Shown: in pieces, positions 1 to 7,405 of the stretch
How positions within the stretch are numbered: position 1 is the stretch's first letter
How the letters are laid out: the number at the start of each line of letters is the position of its first letter
Assembly (NCBI GenBank): GCA_017829005.1
Contig: JAGAJF010000068.1
Span: 23,481-87,480 of the forward strand
Reading direction: 5' to 3'
DNA: 64,000 bases
Source of the DNA: Oscillospiraceae bacterium
GTDB lineage: Bacteria > Bacillota > Clostridia > Oscillospirales > Ruminococcaceae
Made by a program: the position numbers and the translations under genes
Notes under the pieces: model-generated
Told to the model about the DNA's origin: nothing
The model's input: only the letters and a program-made list of their open reading frames with translations
Databases searched by the model: none

Positions 1-79
1 TAGAAGCCGCAAGATTAACGGCAGTAGTGGATTTTCCAACGCCGCCCTTCTGGTTGGCTATTGCGATTATTTTAGTCAT
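1..79 (-). CDS. parA: ParA/Soj chromosome-partitioning ATPase, N-terminal fragment cut by the window edge
   Basis: Reading leftward from an ATG at 79 gives a 26-residue start, [20 protein letters not shown] and onward, which contains the deviant Walker A motif KGGVGKST of ParA/MinD ATPases. ParA proteins bind DNA non-specifically in the ATP form and work with ParB-parS complexes to segregate origins and to control DnaA. Only the first 26 codons are in the window. The gene lies downstream of noc on the same strand, as in other Firmicutes, but a BlaI/BlaR1-type pair is inserted between them on the opposite strand. The parS sites at 200 and 307 lie in its upstream region. The family assignment is firm; the rest of the protein is not visible. 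Confidence 0.9.
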   Translation of the reverse strand, partial: MTKIIAIANQKGGVGKSTTAVNLAAS

Positions 80-116
80 TTTATCAGTCCTTAAGCATAA
101 AATGTTCTACACTAAT

Positions 117-215
117 TGTTCCACGTGGGCAGGGAATCGCCCTGCTGCGAGGTCGCGCCGTATATTTGCTATGATTTTATAAAAATCTCCGCGCCTGAAT
201 GTTCCACGTGGAACA
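117..215 (+). repeat. Hairpin repeat, copy A, from half parS to full parS
   Basis: The segment starts with a half parS (TGTTCCACGTGG, 117-128), runs into a small GC hairpin (GGGCAGGGAATCGCCC), then the block GCGAGGTCGCGCCGT, an AT-rich spacer and TCTCCGCGCCTGA, and ends with a perfect parS at 200-215. Related copies lie at 3072-3183, 4964-5073 (inverted) and, without parS, at 44971-45076. The function is unknown. Confidence 0.6.
200..215. promoter_or_regulatory. parS site 1
   Basis: Perfect 16-bp palindrome TGTTCCACGTGGAACA, the low-GC Firmicute form of the ParB-binding site. It lies upstream of parA. Confidence 0.92.
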
Positions 216-306
216 TATAATAATTTTTTTATCAATGGAATAGTGTATTTCTATTATAACATCAATTCTAACCGATTTCAAGTAGCAATAACCATAAAAA
301 TAATAA

Positions 307-322
307 TGTTCCACGTGGAACA
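307..322. promoter_or_regulatory. parS site 2
   Basis: Second perfect copy of TGTTCCACGTGGAACA, 107 bp from site 1, in the gap between parA and the BlaI-type gene. The rest of the 80-424 gap is AT-rich and shows no gene. Confidence 0.92.
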
Positions 323-424
323 TTTTACGGGAAATATTTCAATAAGCCATTCATTTACATTGCAAAAGATCAAATATGTTAATTATTACTAAATAAACTA
401 ATTACATTTTGTAATATCTGTCAC

Positions 425-475
425 TTGACATTAAGAACCTACAATTGTATAATAATATCAACATACAATTGTAGG
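425..475 (+). promoter_or_regulatory. Promoter and twin operator of the blaI/blaR1-type pair
   Basis: A consensus promoter has TTGACA at 425-430 and TATAAT at 448-453 with a 17-bp spacer. Two copies of the palindrome TACAATTGTA lie at 440-449, overlapping the -10 box, and 464-473, just past it; their outer flanks CC and GG make the pair an inverted repeat. The TACA/TGTA arms match BlaI/MecI operators, so repression by the downstream BlaI-type protein itself is the likely control. Confidence 0.85.
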
Positions 476-503
476 TTAAATAATTAAAAAGGAGATATCT
501 GAA

Positions 504-872
504 ATGAAAAGACTTCCCGACACCGAATTTTCCGTAATGCAAGGCTTATGGAGCGCAGAAAGCTCCACCCTCTCCACCGCCGAATTAAAAGAACTTCTTG
601 AAAAAGAGCGCAGCTGGAATATGTCAGCACTCCAGACTGTCCTCTCCCGACTTGAGGAAAAAGGGTTTGTAAAAAGCGAGAAAAACGGCAGAAACCGCTT
701 CTACACCGTCCTTATTTCCGAAGAAGCTTACCTTGCCGAGGAAAGCAGATCCTTTTTCGGCAGAATTGGCGGAAAGAAGCTTACAAGCCTTGTTGCCGCA
801 CTTTACGACAGCAAGGACATCACCGACAGCGACCTTGAGGAGCTGAAAAAATTTATCGACAGCAAAAAATAA
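504..872 (+). CDS. BlaI/MecI/CopY-family transcriptional repressor
   Basis: This 122-residue protein has the winged-helix layout of BlaI/MecI: the opening LPDTEFSVMQGLWS, a recognition-helix region MSALQTVLSRLEEKGFV, and a wing ending RNRFYTVL, followed by a short helical dimerisation tail. Such repressors bind TACA/TGTA dyads as dimers and are cleaved by a partner M56 metalloprotease. The partner lies 14 bp downstream. Two TACAATTGTA dyads over its promoter suggest autoregulation. AAGGAG at 489-494 supports the ATG at 504. The regulon is unknown; no beta-lactamase gene is nearby, so I do not call it blaI itself. Confidence 0.88.
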   Translation: MKRLPDTEFSVMQGLWSAESSTLSTAELKELLEKERSWNMSALQTVLSRLEEKGFVKSEKNGRNRFYTVLISEEAYLAEESRSFFGRIGGKKLTSLVAALYDSKDITDSDLEELKKFIDSKK

Positions 873-886
873 AAGGGGGCTTTGAT

Positions 887-3061
887 ATGTTTGTCTCTCT
901 GCTTGAATACGGCGTTTACCTGCCAAACATCGCCTTGTACACAATACTTGCCGCCCTGCTTATGACCCTTTTCCGCATACTTGCGGGACCCCGTTTCAGA
1001 AGCGGCTGGCGGTACACTCTGAGCATTGTCCTTCCCCTGTTCGCACTTCTGCCAATAAGATATTACCCGAAGTATGGCAATTTATCAATAACATTGCCCG
1101 ACGCACCGCTCTACATTCCGCCAATGGACCCGGAAACCGTTCCCGTCAGTGAAATAAAAAAATTTTCCGTCGGCGGAGAATACGACGTTTTCGTAATATT
1201 CTTCGCTGAACTTATAACGGCAATTATACTTATTACGGGAGCCATTCTGTTTATCCGTCAGCTTGTTAAGCTTTTCACATTTTACCGTGAAATAAAAAGA
1301 GACGGAAAGCCATTTGCAGACAGCAGAATTTCCCATATATCACAAAAACTATGCGGCGAATTAAAGCTGAAAAATGTGCCAATTATTATCTGCAAAAACT
1401 ATTCTTCCCCCTTTGCAATGGGCATATTCCGCCCGAAAATAGTCCTGCCCACGGAGAATTATTCCGACAAGGAGCTTGCCTTCATACTCCGCCACGAGCT
1501 TGTTCACATTAAGCGCCACGACGTATTTGTAAAGCTGCTTCTGATGATTTTCCGCTGTCTGAACTGGTACAATCCTGCTGCATATCTGCTGTACAGACAG
1601 GCATGCGAGGATATGGAAATAACCTGTGATGAAACAGCCTGTGCAAAATTCTCCTCCGAAGATAAGCAGGAATACTGCTCCACAATTCTGAAAGGTGTTT
1701 CCAAGGGAAAATATCCTGCAATGACCACCTGTCTCGGGGCAAATGCTCAGACTATAAAGGTAAGATTTGCCGCCGTTCTTGAAAAGAAAAAACTAAGCTC
1801 ATTGATACCATTTTTCGGCGTTGCAATATGTATTATCCCCCTTACGGTATTCCTGTCAGCGTTCAGGTCAACCGCATTCACATACACATATATAACTCCC
1901 TATCCCGTTGAGGAAGTGGACATCTGTCTTTCGGACAACAGCTGGAAAAGCTGCACAGCACAAAGCTATGAAGAAGCCGCCGAGACCATTTTCAAGCAGT
2001 ATATGACTCTCTACACAGGCGAAAATGTTCCCGATTATCAGCGTATCGAAAGCTACTACATAGAAGAAATTATACCCGAAAGCTCCGAAAAAGAAATAGA
2101 TAATCTTTTTTCATATACAAAAAAGGGTATTCTTAACAGGGGTAAGACTGTCAAGGTCGTCTATAGCTTTATCACCGCCAATAAATGTGGTAACACGGTG
2201 CATAACAAGAATTTCGGATCTATGCCTATAGACGGAATGTCAGTAAATTCACATCTCAGTCTGGAGCTTACTCGTAACGGAAATGCGTATACTCTCAAAC
2301 GTTATGGTATTTCAAATATCGTCGGTTCGTCCGATTATCATTTTTGCGCAAAGCTGTCTGCCGATACGAACAGATGGAGGTATATGGCTGAAAGCGGTCT
2401 TTTTGACCACAGCTGGGACATTGAAAATTCTCCCCCTCCCCCCGAAGAATTTTTTGCCTATGAATATCCGTTATTCAAAAAAGCGAACCCCGATGTTGAA
2501 TTCGAACCCTTTTTAAATGATTTTCCCACATCAGAAAGATATGAATATATCAGAAGCTCATATTTGTGGGACGGCGAAAAAATCAACACAGACGGGCTGA
2601 AATATTACCCGAGAAGCTTTGAATACTGCGGTTATGAAGCGGATATTGTAAGCGGTGCATATTCGATTTTCGGAAATGTCACCGATGATACGGGCAATAC
2701 TCACGGAGTGAAGATAAATTTCCATTGCGACAGCGAATATAAATTCGGCAGCTATAATCTAAGCTCCGTTGAAGTAACTGAAACCACCTTCACCCCCGTC
2801 ACATATAATGACAGCTTTGAAAAAATCACCCTGCCCGAAGAGCTTTACACCAATGACACCCTTGAGACCGCAGAAAATATACTCGAATATATGAAAACTC
2901 CCCGCAACAACACCGATTTTACCGTTATTGACTATAAAGATCTGACAGTAAAGCAGGAAATTGCCTTTGCCGAGGTTAAATTCAAAGGCAGGCTGAACGG
3001 AAAATATTCCTCTGAGCTTGAGGAGGGTGAGGAGTATGTTTATGTAAAGGTCTATGGATAA
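887..3061 (+). CDS. BlaR1-like M56 membrane metalloprotease with an uncharacterised external domain
   Basis: This 724-residue protein has about four hydrophobic segments (near residues 15-30, 42-57, 100-123 and 300-320). The M56 zinc-protease signature HELVH is at about 203-207 in the loop before the last segment. The remaining 400 residues, after the last membrane span, should lie outside the cell. In BlaR1/MecR1 that part is a penicillin-binding sensor, but I see no clear SxxK/KTG set here, so the signal may be different. On sensing, M56 proteins cleave the BlaI-type repressor encoded just upstream. The pair is read against the surrounding noc-parA strand and splits that conserved pair. The family is firm; the ligand is unknown. 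Confidence 0.85.
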   Translation: MFVSLLEYGVYLPNIALYTILAALLMTLFRILAGPRFRSGWRYTLSIVLPLFALLPIRYYPKYGNLSITLPDAPLYIPPMDPETVPVSEIKKFSVGGEYDVFVIFFAELITAIILITGAILFIRQLVKLFTFYREIKRDGKPFADSRISHISQKLCGELKLKNVPIIICKNYSSPFAMGIFRPKIVLPTENYSDKELAFILRHELVHIKRHDVFVKLLLMIFRCLNWYNPAAYLLYRQACEDMEITCDETACAKFSSEDKQEYCSTILKGVSKGKYPAMTTCLGANAQTIKVRFAAVLEKKKLSSLIPFFGVAICIIPLTVFLSAFRSTAFTYTYITPYPVEEVDICLSDNSWKSCTAQSYEEAAETIFKQYMTLYTGENVPDYQRIESYYIEEIIPESSEKEIDNLFSYTKKGILNRGKTVKVVYSFITANKCGNTVHNKNFGSMPIDGMSVNSHLSLELTRNGNAYTLKRYGISNIVGSSDYHFCAKLSADTNRWRYMAESGLFDHSWDIENSPPPPEEFFAYEYPLFKKANPDVEFEPFLNDFPTSERYEYIRSSYLWDGEKINTDGLKYYPRSFEYCGYEADIVSGAYSIFGNVTDDTGNTHGVKINFHCDSEYKFGSYNLSSVEVTETTFTPVTYNDSFEKITLPEELYTNDTLETAENILEYMKTPRNNTDFTVIDYKDLTVKQEIAFAEVKFKGRLNGKYSSELEEGEEYVYVKVYG

Positions 3062-3071
3062 AAATCAAAAT

Positions 3072-3183
3072 TGTTTCACGTGGGCGGGGTACGCCCCGCA
3101 GCGAGGTCGCACCGTTAGTTATATGAAGCCTTAAAAACATTCTGCACTTGCGAGGAACTTTGAAAAATGTTCCACGTGGAACA
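3072..3183 (+). repeat. Hairpin repeat, copy B, from half parS to full parS
   Basis: The order is the same as in copy A: a half parS (TGTTTCACGTGG at 3072), a GC hairpin GGCGGGGTACGCCCCGC, the block GCGAGGTCGCACCGT, a spacer, ATTCTGCACTTGCGAG and a perfect parS at 3168-3183. The conserved order of parts suggests the unit was copied as a whole. Confidence 0.6.
3168..3183. promoter_or_regulatory. parS site 3
   Basis: Perfect TGTTCCACGTGGAACA palindrome downstream of both the BlaR1-type gene and noc. Confidence 0.92.
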
Positions 3184-3206
3184 TTCTAAATAATATCCGT
3201 CCCCAC

Positions 3207-3222
3207 TGTTCCACGTGGAACA
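3207..3222. promoter_or_regulatory. parS site 4
   Basis: Perfect TGTTCCACGTGGAACA palindrome, only 39 bp from site 3, giving a parS pair next to noc. Confidence 0.92.
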
Positions 3223-3230
3223 ATAATCAC

Positions 3231-3262
3231 TTGTCCCTCACTGTTAATGCAGCGAGGGACAA
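3231..3262 (-). terminator. Hairpin between convergent blaR1-type gene and noc
   Basis: TTGTCCCTC at 3231-3239 pairs with GAGGGACAA at 3254-3262 around a 14-base loop. It sits at the 3' ends of two convergent genes. T-runs are weak, so it is only a probable terminator. Confidence 0.5.
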
Positions 3263-3265
3263 ATT

Positions 3266-4105
3266 TCATGTGTTTGAAGGAATACGAACAACATATTCGA
3301 TGTAATCCTTTTCCTTGGTCTTTTTCACCTCCGCATTTATCCCCGCCGCCTGCATTACCTCGATTGCGTGATTGATGGTGTTCACAAATATCCTCACGTC
3401 CTTGAAAGCGCCGCGGCACTTGCGAATTCTCTGCAATTCCTTTGACTTTTTTGTAAAGCTTTCAACAAGCCGCTCTGTGTTTTCAACATTAAGCCTGCGC
3501 TCGAAGATCTCCTCGATAAGGTCAGCCCTGATATCGGGGGACTCCACCGCTAAAAGTGCCCTGGCGTGACGCTCGGTAAAGCCGTATTCAATCATTTTCC
3601 GCCGCTCGGAACGGGAAAATTTCAAAAGTCTGACCTTGTTTGCGATCGCTGACTGAGATTTTCCCAGTCTCAGAGCCACGTCCTCCTGGGTAAGACCGAA
3701 AAGCTGTGTCATAGCGGATATTGCCTCCGCTTCCTCGAAGAAATTCAGGTCTTTTCGCTGCATATTTTCCGCAAGGGACATCATCGCCGAGCTGCGTTCG
3801 TTTGCATCAACGATAATGCAGGCGATTTCCGTCATTCCGCAAAGCTTTGCCGCACGAAGCCTTCTCTCCCCTGCAATAAGCTCGTATCCCACATCAAGCC
3901 TTCGGACGATTATGGGCTGTATAAGTCCGCTGTTTTTAATGCTTGCCGCCAGCTCCTCAAGCTCCTCCTCGGGAAATCTGCTTCTGGGCTGATTGGGATT
4001 TGGATATATCCTGTCCATATCAAGCATGACCACTCTTGCAGCGGTCTTTTCGTTCATAATGATCCCGCCCAGATTTTCAAGGGCATTTTTAAAGGGCATT
4101 GCCAT
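3266..4105 (-). CDS. noc: Noc-type ParB-family DNA-binding protein (nucleoid occlusion)
   Basis: This 279-residue ParB-fold protein shows the CTP-binding boxes GERRLRAA (about 79-86) and ENMQRKDL (about 113-120), a helix-turn-helix LGKSQSAIANKVRLLK (about 147-162), and a C-terminal dimerisation part. Residues matching the four ParB/Noc specificity positions are Gln151, Lys157, Lys162 and Arg179, which as I recall is the Noc-type set (QKKR) rather than the ParB set. Noc blocks division over unsegregated DNA and sits after rsmG in Bacillus, as here. The ATG at 4105 has AAGGAG 8 bases upstream; a longer frame to 4222 lacks one. The sites seen nearby are parS rather than Noc-type palindromes, so a ParB role is not excluded. 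Confidence 0.85.
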   Translation of the reverse strand: MAMPFKNALENLGGIIMNEKTAARVVMLDMDRIYPNPNQPRSRFPEEELEELAASIKNSGLIQPIIVRRLDVGYELIAGERRLRAAKLCGMTEIACIIVDANERSSAMMSLAENMQRKDLNFFEEAEAISAMTQLFGLTQEDVALRLGKSQSAIANKVRLLKFSRSERRKMIEYGFTERHARALLAVESPDIRADLIEEIFERRLNVENTERLVESFTKKSKELQRIRKCRGAFKDVRIFVNTINHAIEVMQAAGINAEVKKTKEKDYIEYVVRIPSNT

Positions 4106-4218
4106 AATATCATCTCCTTTGTATGATATTATTGTAATGCCCTTTATGCATAAAATAAAGTCAAAACTTTCGTGAATATGGCTGATAATATTTCTCCGAA
4201 AAACAACTTTCAACAATT

Positions 4219-4926
4219 TCACAGACTTTTTTTTGAAATCTGACCGCCATTGCGTGGATATTTTGTCGGTGTGGGAGAGATTTTTTTCACAATGACTATA
4301 ACTCTCTTGTCACCCGAGGGAAGCTCATAATTTATGATATCCGAAATTTCGCCGCCGAGAATTTTTACCGCGTTCTCCCCCTGAGAAATATCCTCACTCG
4401 GACCCTTCATAGCGATAAAGCTGCCGCCCACCTTTACATATGGCATACAGTATTCCGCCAGAACAGGAAGAGCCGCCACTGCTCTTGCAATGGCGATATC
4501 GAACCTCTCACGAAGCTCATTTTTTCGTCCCCCCTCCTCTGCCCTTTCGTGTATGCAGGTCATAGGCAGAGTCTCACGGGAAACCGCTTCAAGGAAATTT
4601 ATCCGCTTGTTAAGGCTGTCAAGAAGAGTAACATCAAGGTCGGGACGATACAGCTTCATCGGCACTCCGGGAAATCCCGCACCCGTTCCTACATCAATAA
4701 CAGCCGAATTTTCTGGAATATCCGCAAGCTTAAAAATCAGCAGACTGTCTAAAAAATGCTTCTCGGAAATTCCGAGAGGGTCGGTTATTCCCGTAAGATT
4801 CATCACCTTGTTGTATTCCACCAAAAGCTCGGCATATTTGTCAAGCAGGACATACTGCTCCTCATTTACATTCATACCGCTTTTTTCAAAAAGATTGGAA
4901 AATTCGTTGTAGGGAAGAATGGTCAT
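4219..4926 (-). CDS. rsmG: 16S rRNA (guanine-527-N7)-methyltransferase
   Basis: This 235-residue class I methyltransferase carries the SAM-binding stretch VIDVGTGAGFPGVPMKL and the following LLDSLNKRINFLEAV typical of RsmG (GidB), which methylates G527 of 16S rRNA; loss gives low-level streptomycin resistance in other bacteria. The start is taken at 4926 (MTILPYNEFS), where AAGGAG lies about 8 bases upstream. The open frame continues another 18 codons to 4980, beginning MFHVEHFR, but those first codons are simply the parS palindrome read as protein, so the longer start is rejected. The gene follows mnmG and precedes noc, the usual Firmicute order. Confidence 0.95.
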   Translation of the reverse strand: MTILPYNEFSNLFEKSGMNVNEEQYVLLDKYAELLVEYNKVMNLTGITDPLGISEKHFLDSLLIFKLADIPENSAVIDVGTGAGFPGVPMKLYRPDLDVTLLDSLNKRINFLEAVSRETLPMTCIHERAEEGGRKNELRERFDIAIARAVAALPVLAEYCMPYVKVGGSFIAMKGPSEDISQGENAVKILGGEISDIINYELPSGDKRVIVIVKKISPTPTKYPRNGGQISKKSL

Positions 4927-4963
4927 TAAAAAAACTCCTTTATAAATCTTAAAGAACCTAAAA

Positions 4964-4979
4964 TGTTCCACGTGGAACA
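4964..4979. promoter_or_regulatory. parS site 5
   Basis: Perfect TGTTCCACGTGGAACA palindrome in the mnmG-rsmG gap, just upstream of the rsmG ribosome site. Confidence 0.92.
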
Positions 4980-5073
4980 ATTTTTGTATTTCTCACAGAT
5001 GCGGAATGATCTTGCTGCCTCATTGATCTAATAGTGCGACATCGCCGCGAGGCGTCCCTCGCCCACGTGGAAC
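4964..5073 (-). repeat. Hairpin repeat, copy C, inverted
   Basis: Read on the minus strand it starts with a half parS (GTTCCACGTGG, rightmost at 5063-5073), then GGCGAGGGACGCCTCGCGGCG, a block like GCGATGTCGCACTAT, a spacer, ATTCCGCATCTGTGAGA, and the full parS at 4964-4979. Order and spacing match copies A and B. Confidence 0.6.
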
Positions 5074-5078
5074 TTTTT

Positions 5079-6968
5079 TTACTTTTCAGACGAACCCCTC
5101 TGCTTTGATAACCATATAACCAGCACACTTACATCAGCCGGAGAAACGCCCGAAATTCTTCCCGCCTGACCGATATTCTCGGGGCGCACCTTGTTAAGCT
5201 TTTCAACAGCCTCAAGGCTCAGCCCCTCAATGTCCTTGTAATCCACATAGGCAGGCAGCTTTTTCTCCTCAAGCTTGCGGACGTGCTCCACCTCCATAAG
5301 CTGACGGGCAATATATCCGTCATACTCGATACGCAGTCCCACCTGCTCGCAAACCTCATAGGGAAGGGGCTTTCTTTCATCATCAAAGGGTGCAGTGTCC
5401 TCATAGGATATCTGAGGACGCTTTATCAGCTCGGAAAGCCGTATTCCCGTAGAAATGGGAGCTGTTCCCCTGCTTTCAAGCATAGCATTCAGCTCGGAAG
5501 TGGGACTGACGGTCTTTTTCTTGATGCGCTCAATTTCCGCCTCAATCTGCTCCCTCTTTTTCAGAAATGCGGCATATCTCTCCTCAGAAATAAGCCCGAC
5601 ATCGTGACCGATAGGCGTAAGTCTCTCGTCCGCATTGTCCTGCCTGAGAAGCAGACGATATTCGCTTCGTCCCGTCATCATTCGGTAAGGATCGGTGCAG
5701 CCCTTTATGACAAGATCGTCAATAAGCGTTCCTATGTAGGACGATGAACGGGGCAATGTTATCTGCTCCCTGCCCAGAACGGAAAGTGCCGCATTTATTC
5801 CCGCAATAAGTCCCTGTGCGGCAGCTTCCTCATATCCCGAGGTGCCGTTAAATTGTCCCGCACCGTAAAGTCCCGAGATTTTCTTGAATTCAAGAGTATG
5901 TCTAAGATCCTGAGGGTCACAGCAGTCATACTCAATGGCATATGCATTCCGCATAACTTCAACATTCTCAAGACCCTTTATAGTCCGCAGAAATTTAAGC
6001 TGAACGTCCTCGGGCAGCGACGATGACATTCCCTGCAGATAATACTCGTCCGTGGTAAGACCCATAGGCTCAATAAACAGCTGATGACGGGGGCGCTCGG
6101 TAAACCTCATTATCTTGTCCTCAATTGACGGGCAATATCTTGGACCCACCCCGTGAATACGACCCGAATACAAGGGCGAACGATGAATGTTATCCTTTAT
6201 CACCCTGTGAGTTTCCTCATTCGTGTATGCCACATAACAAGAAACAATATTCTGAAGTCCTTCCCTCGGTGTCTCAAAGGAAAAGGGCTGAATGTCCTCG
6301 TCACCGTCCTGCCTTTCAAGCTGAGAAAAATCAATGCTTCTTTTGTGAACACGAGAAGGCGTACCCGTTTTGAAACGGCGTAGCTTTACACCAATGCTCT
6401 CAAGGCTCTGAGACAGATATCTTGCAGGAAGAGTTGCATCCGGACCGCTCTCATAGGATACCTCACCAACATGAATAACGCCCTTGAGATACGTTCCCGT
6501 TGCCACAATGACCTTTTTCACATTATACCGAGCGCCCAGAGCGGTGATAATGCCCTTGACAACGCCGTCCTCGGCAATTATCTCCGCAACCTCCGCCTGC
6601 TTTATATCAAGATTTTCCTGCTCCTCGCAAACCTTTTTCATATACTCGTGATACTTGACCCTGTCCGCCTGAACTCTCAGACTGTGAACCGCAGGACCCT
6701 TTCCCCGATTGAGCATACGGCTCTGAATAAAGCATTTGTCCGCAGATTTGCCCATCTGACCGCCCAGAGCATCAATTTCACGTACAAGATGTCCCTTAGC
6801 CGTTCCTCCGATAGACGGATTGCAGGGCATATTTGCAATTGCGTCAAGGGAAATTGTAAAAAGTGCAGTCCTAACTCCAAGCCTTGCGCTTGCAAGAGCG
6901 GCTTCAACGCCTGCATGACCTGCGCCAATGACCGCAACATCATAATCATCTATATAATATTTTTCCAT
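5079..6968 (-). CDS. mnmG: tRNA uridine-5-carboxymethylaminomethyl modification enzyme MnmG (GidA)
   Basis: This 629-residue FAD protein begins with the dinucleotide-binding motif [17 protein letters not shown] (about residues 9-25) and shows the family stretches [15 protein letters not shown] and [20 protein letters not shown]. With MnmE it forms the complex that modifies U34 of tRNAs reading split codon boxes, using FAD, folate and GTP. The length is normal for the family. The start at 6968 has AGGAAG about 8 bases upstream. It lies in a leftward run mnmE, a 136-aa gene, mnmG, probably one transcript. Nothing looks broken. Confidence 0.97.
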   Translation of the reverse strand: MEKYYIDDYDVAVIGAGHAGVEAALASARLGVRTALFTISLDAIANMPCNPSIGGTAKGHLVREIDALGGQMGKSADKCFIQSRMLNRGKGPAVHSLRVQADRVKYHEYMKKVCEEQENLDIKQAEVAEIIAEDGVVKGIITALGARYNVKKVIVATGTYLKGVIHVGEVSYESGPDATLPARYLSQSLESIGVKLRRFKTGTPSRVHKRSIDFSQLERQDGDEDIQPFSFETPREGLQNIVSCYVAYTNEETHRVIKDNIHRSPLYSGRIHGVGPRYCPSIEDKIMRFTERPRHQLFIEPMGLTTDEYYLQGMSSSLPEDVQLKFLRTIKGLENVEVMRNAYAIEYDCCDPQDLRHTLEFKKISGLYGAGQFNGTSGYEEAAAQGLIAGINAALSVLGREQITLPRSSSYIGTLIDDLVIKGCTDPYRMMTGRSEYRLLLRQDNADERLTPIGHDVGLISEERYAAFLKKREQIEAEIERIKKKTVSPTSELNAMLESRGTAPISTGIRLSELIKRPQISYEDTAPFDDERKPLPYEVCEQVGLRIEYDGYIARQLMEVEHVRKLEEKKLPAYVDYKDIEGLSLEAVEKLNKVRPENIGQAGRISGVSPADVSVLVIWLSKQRGSSEK

Positions 6969-6992
6969 TTTAAGACTTCCTATCTATAAGAA

Positions 6993-7403
6993 TTACCACC
7001 ACAAAGCGGGAAATATTTCTGCAAGCAAATGCAATGCTTCTGTCATTTCGGCATTTATTTCATCATAGGTCATATCGTCGTCAGTCAGTTCATATGTGAG
7101 ATAGCGGCGGCATTTTTCCTTGATAAATTCAATGGCTTCAAGCTCGGTATAAGTTTTGCCCTTAAATTCAAAGGTGTGATATTCAAGGTCAACCACTTTT
7201 CCGCCTTTCTCGGTATACATCATAAGGTGAGAATACAGCCACTCAATCAAAATAGTGTTTATATTCCAGGTTTCCCGCTCGTCAAAGCCGTATTTTTTTC
7301 TCTGCTTCTTAAATTTTTTCTTTTGCTTGTGACTTATTTCGGAGTAATCGCTTCCATACTCCCCTTTTTTAAGTCCAAGCTCTTCAAGATATTTGTTTTT
7401 CAT
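6993..7403 (-). CDS. Uncharacterised 136-aa protein between mnmE and mnmG
   Basis: I do not recognise a named family. The protein is charged at the N-terminus (KKKFKKQRKKYGF), then has FDERETWNINTILIEWLYSH, which resembles a small clostridial/phage protein group built around a FDxRDxWNLDxTI pattern, and ends in an acidic-hydrophobic tail. There is no signal peptide or membrane span. It starts 2 bases after the mnmE stop and sits 24 bases upstream of mnmG, so it should be co-transcribed with both. It is not part of the usual mnmE-mnmG pair and may be an insertion into the operon. A cytosolic role linked to tRNA modification cannot be claimed from sequence. Confidence 0.75.
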   Translation of the reverse strand: MKNKYLEELGLKKGEYGSDYSEISHKQKKKFKKQRKKYGFDERETWNINTILIEWLYSHLMMYTEKGGKVVDLEYHTFEFKGKTYTELEAIEFIKEKCRRYLTYELTDDDMTYDEINAEMTEALHLLAEIFPALWW

Positions 7404-7405
7404 AA

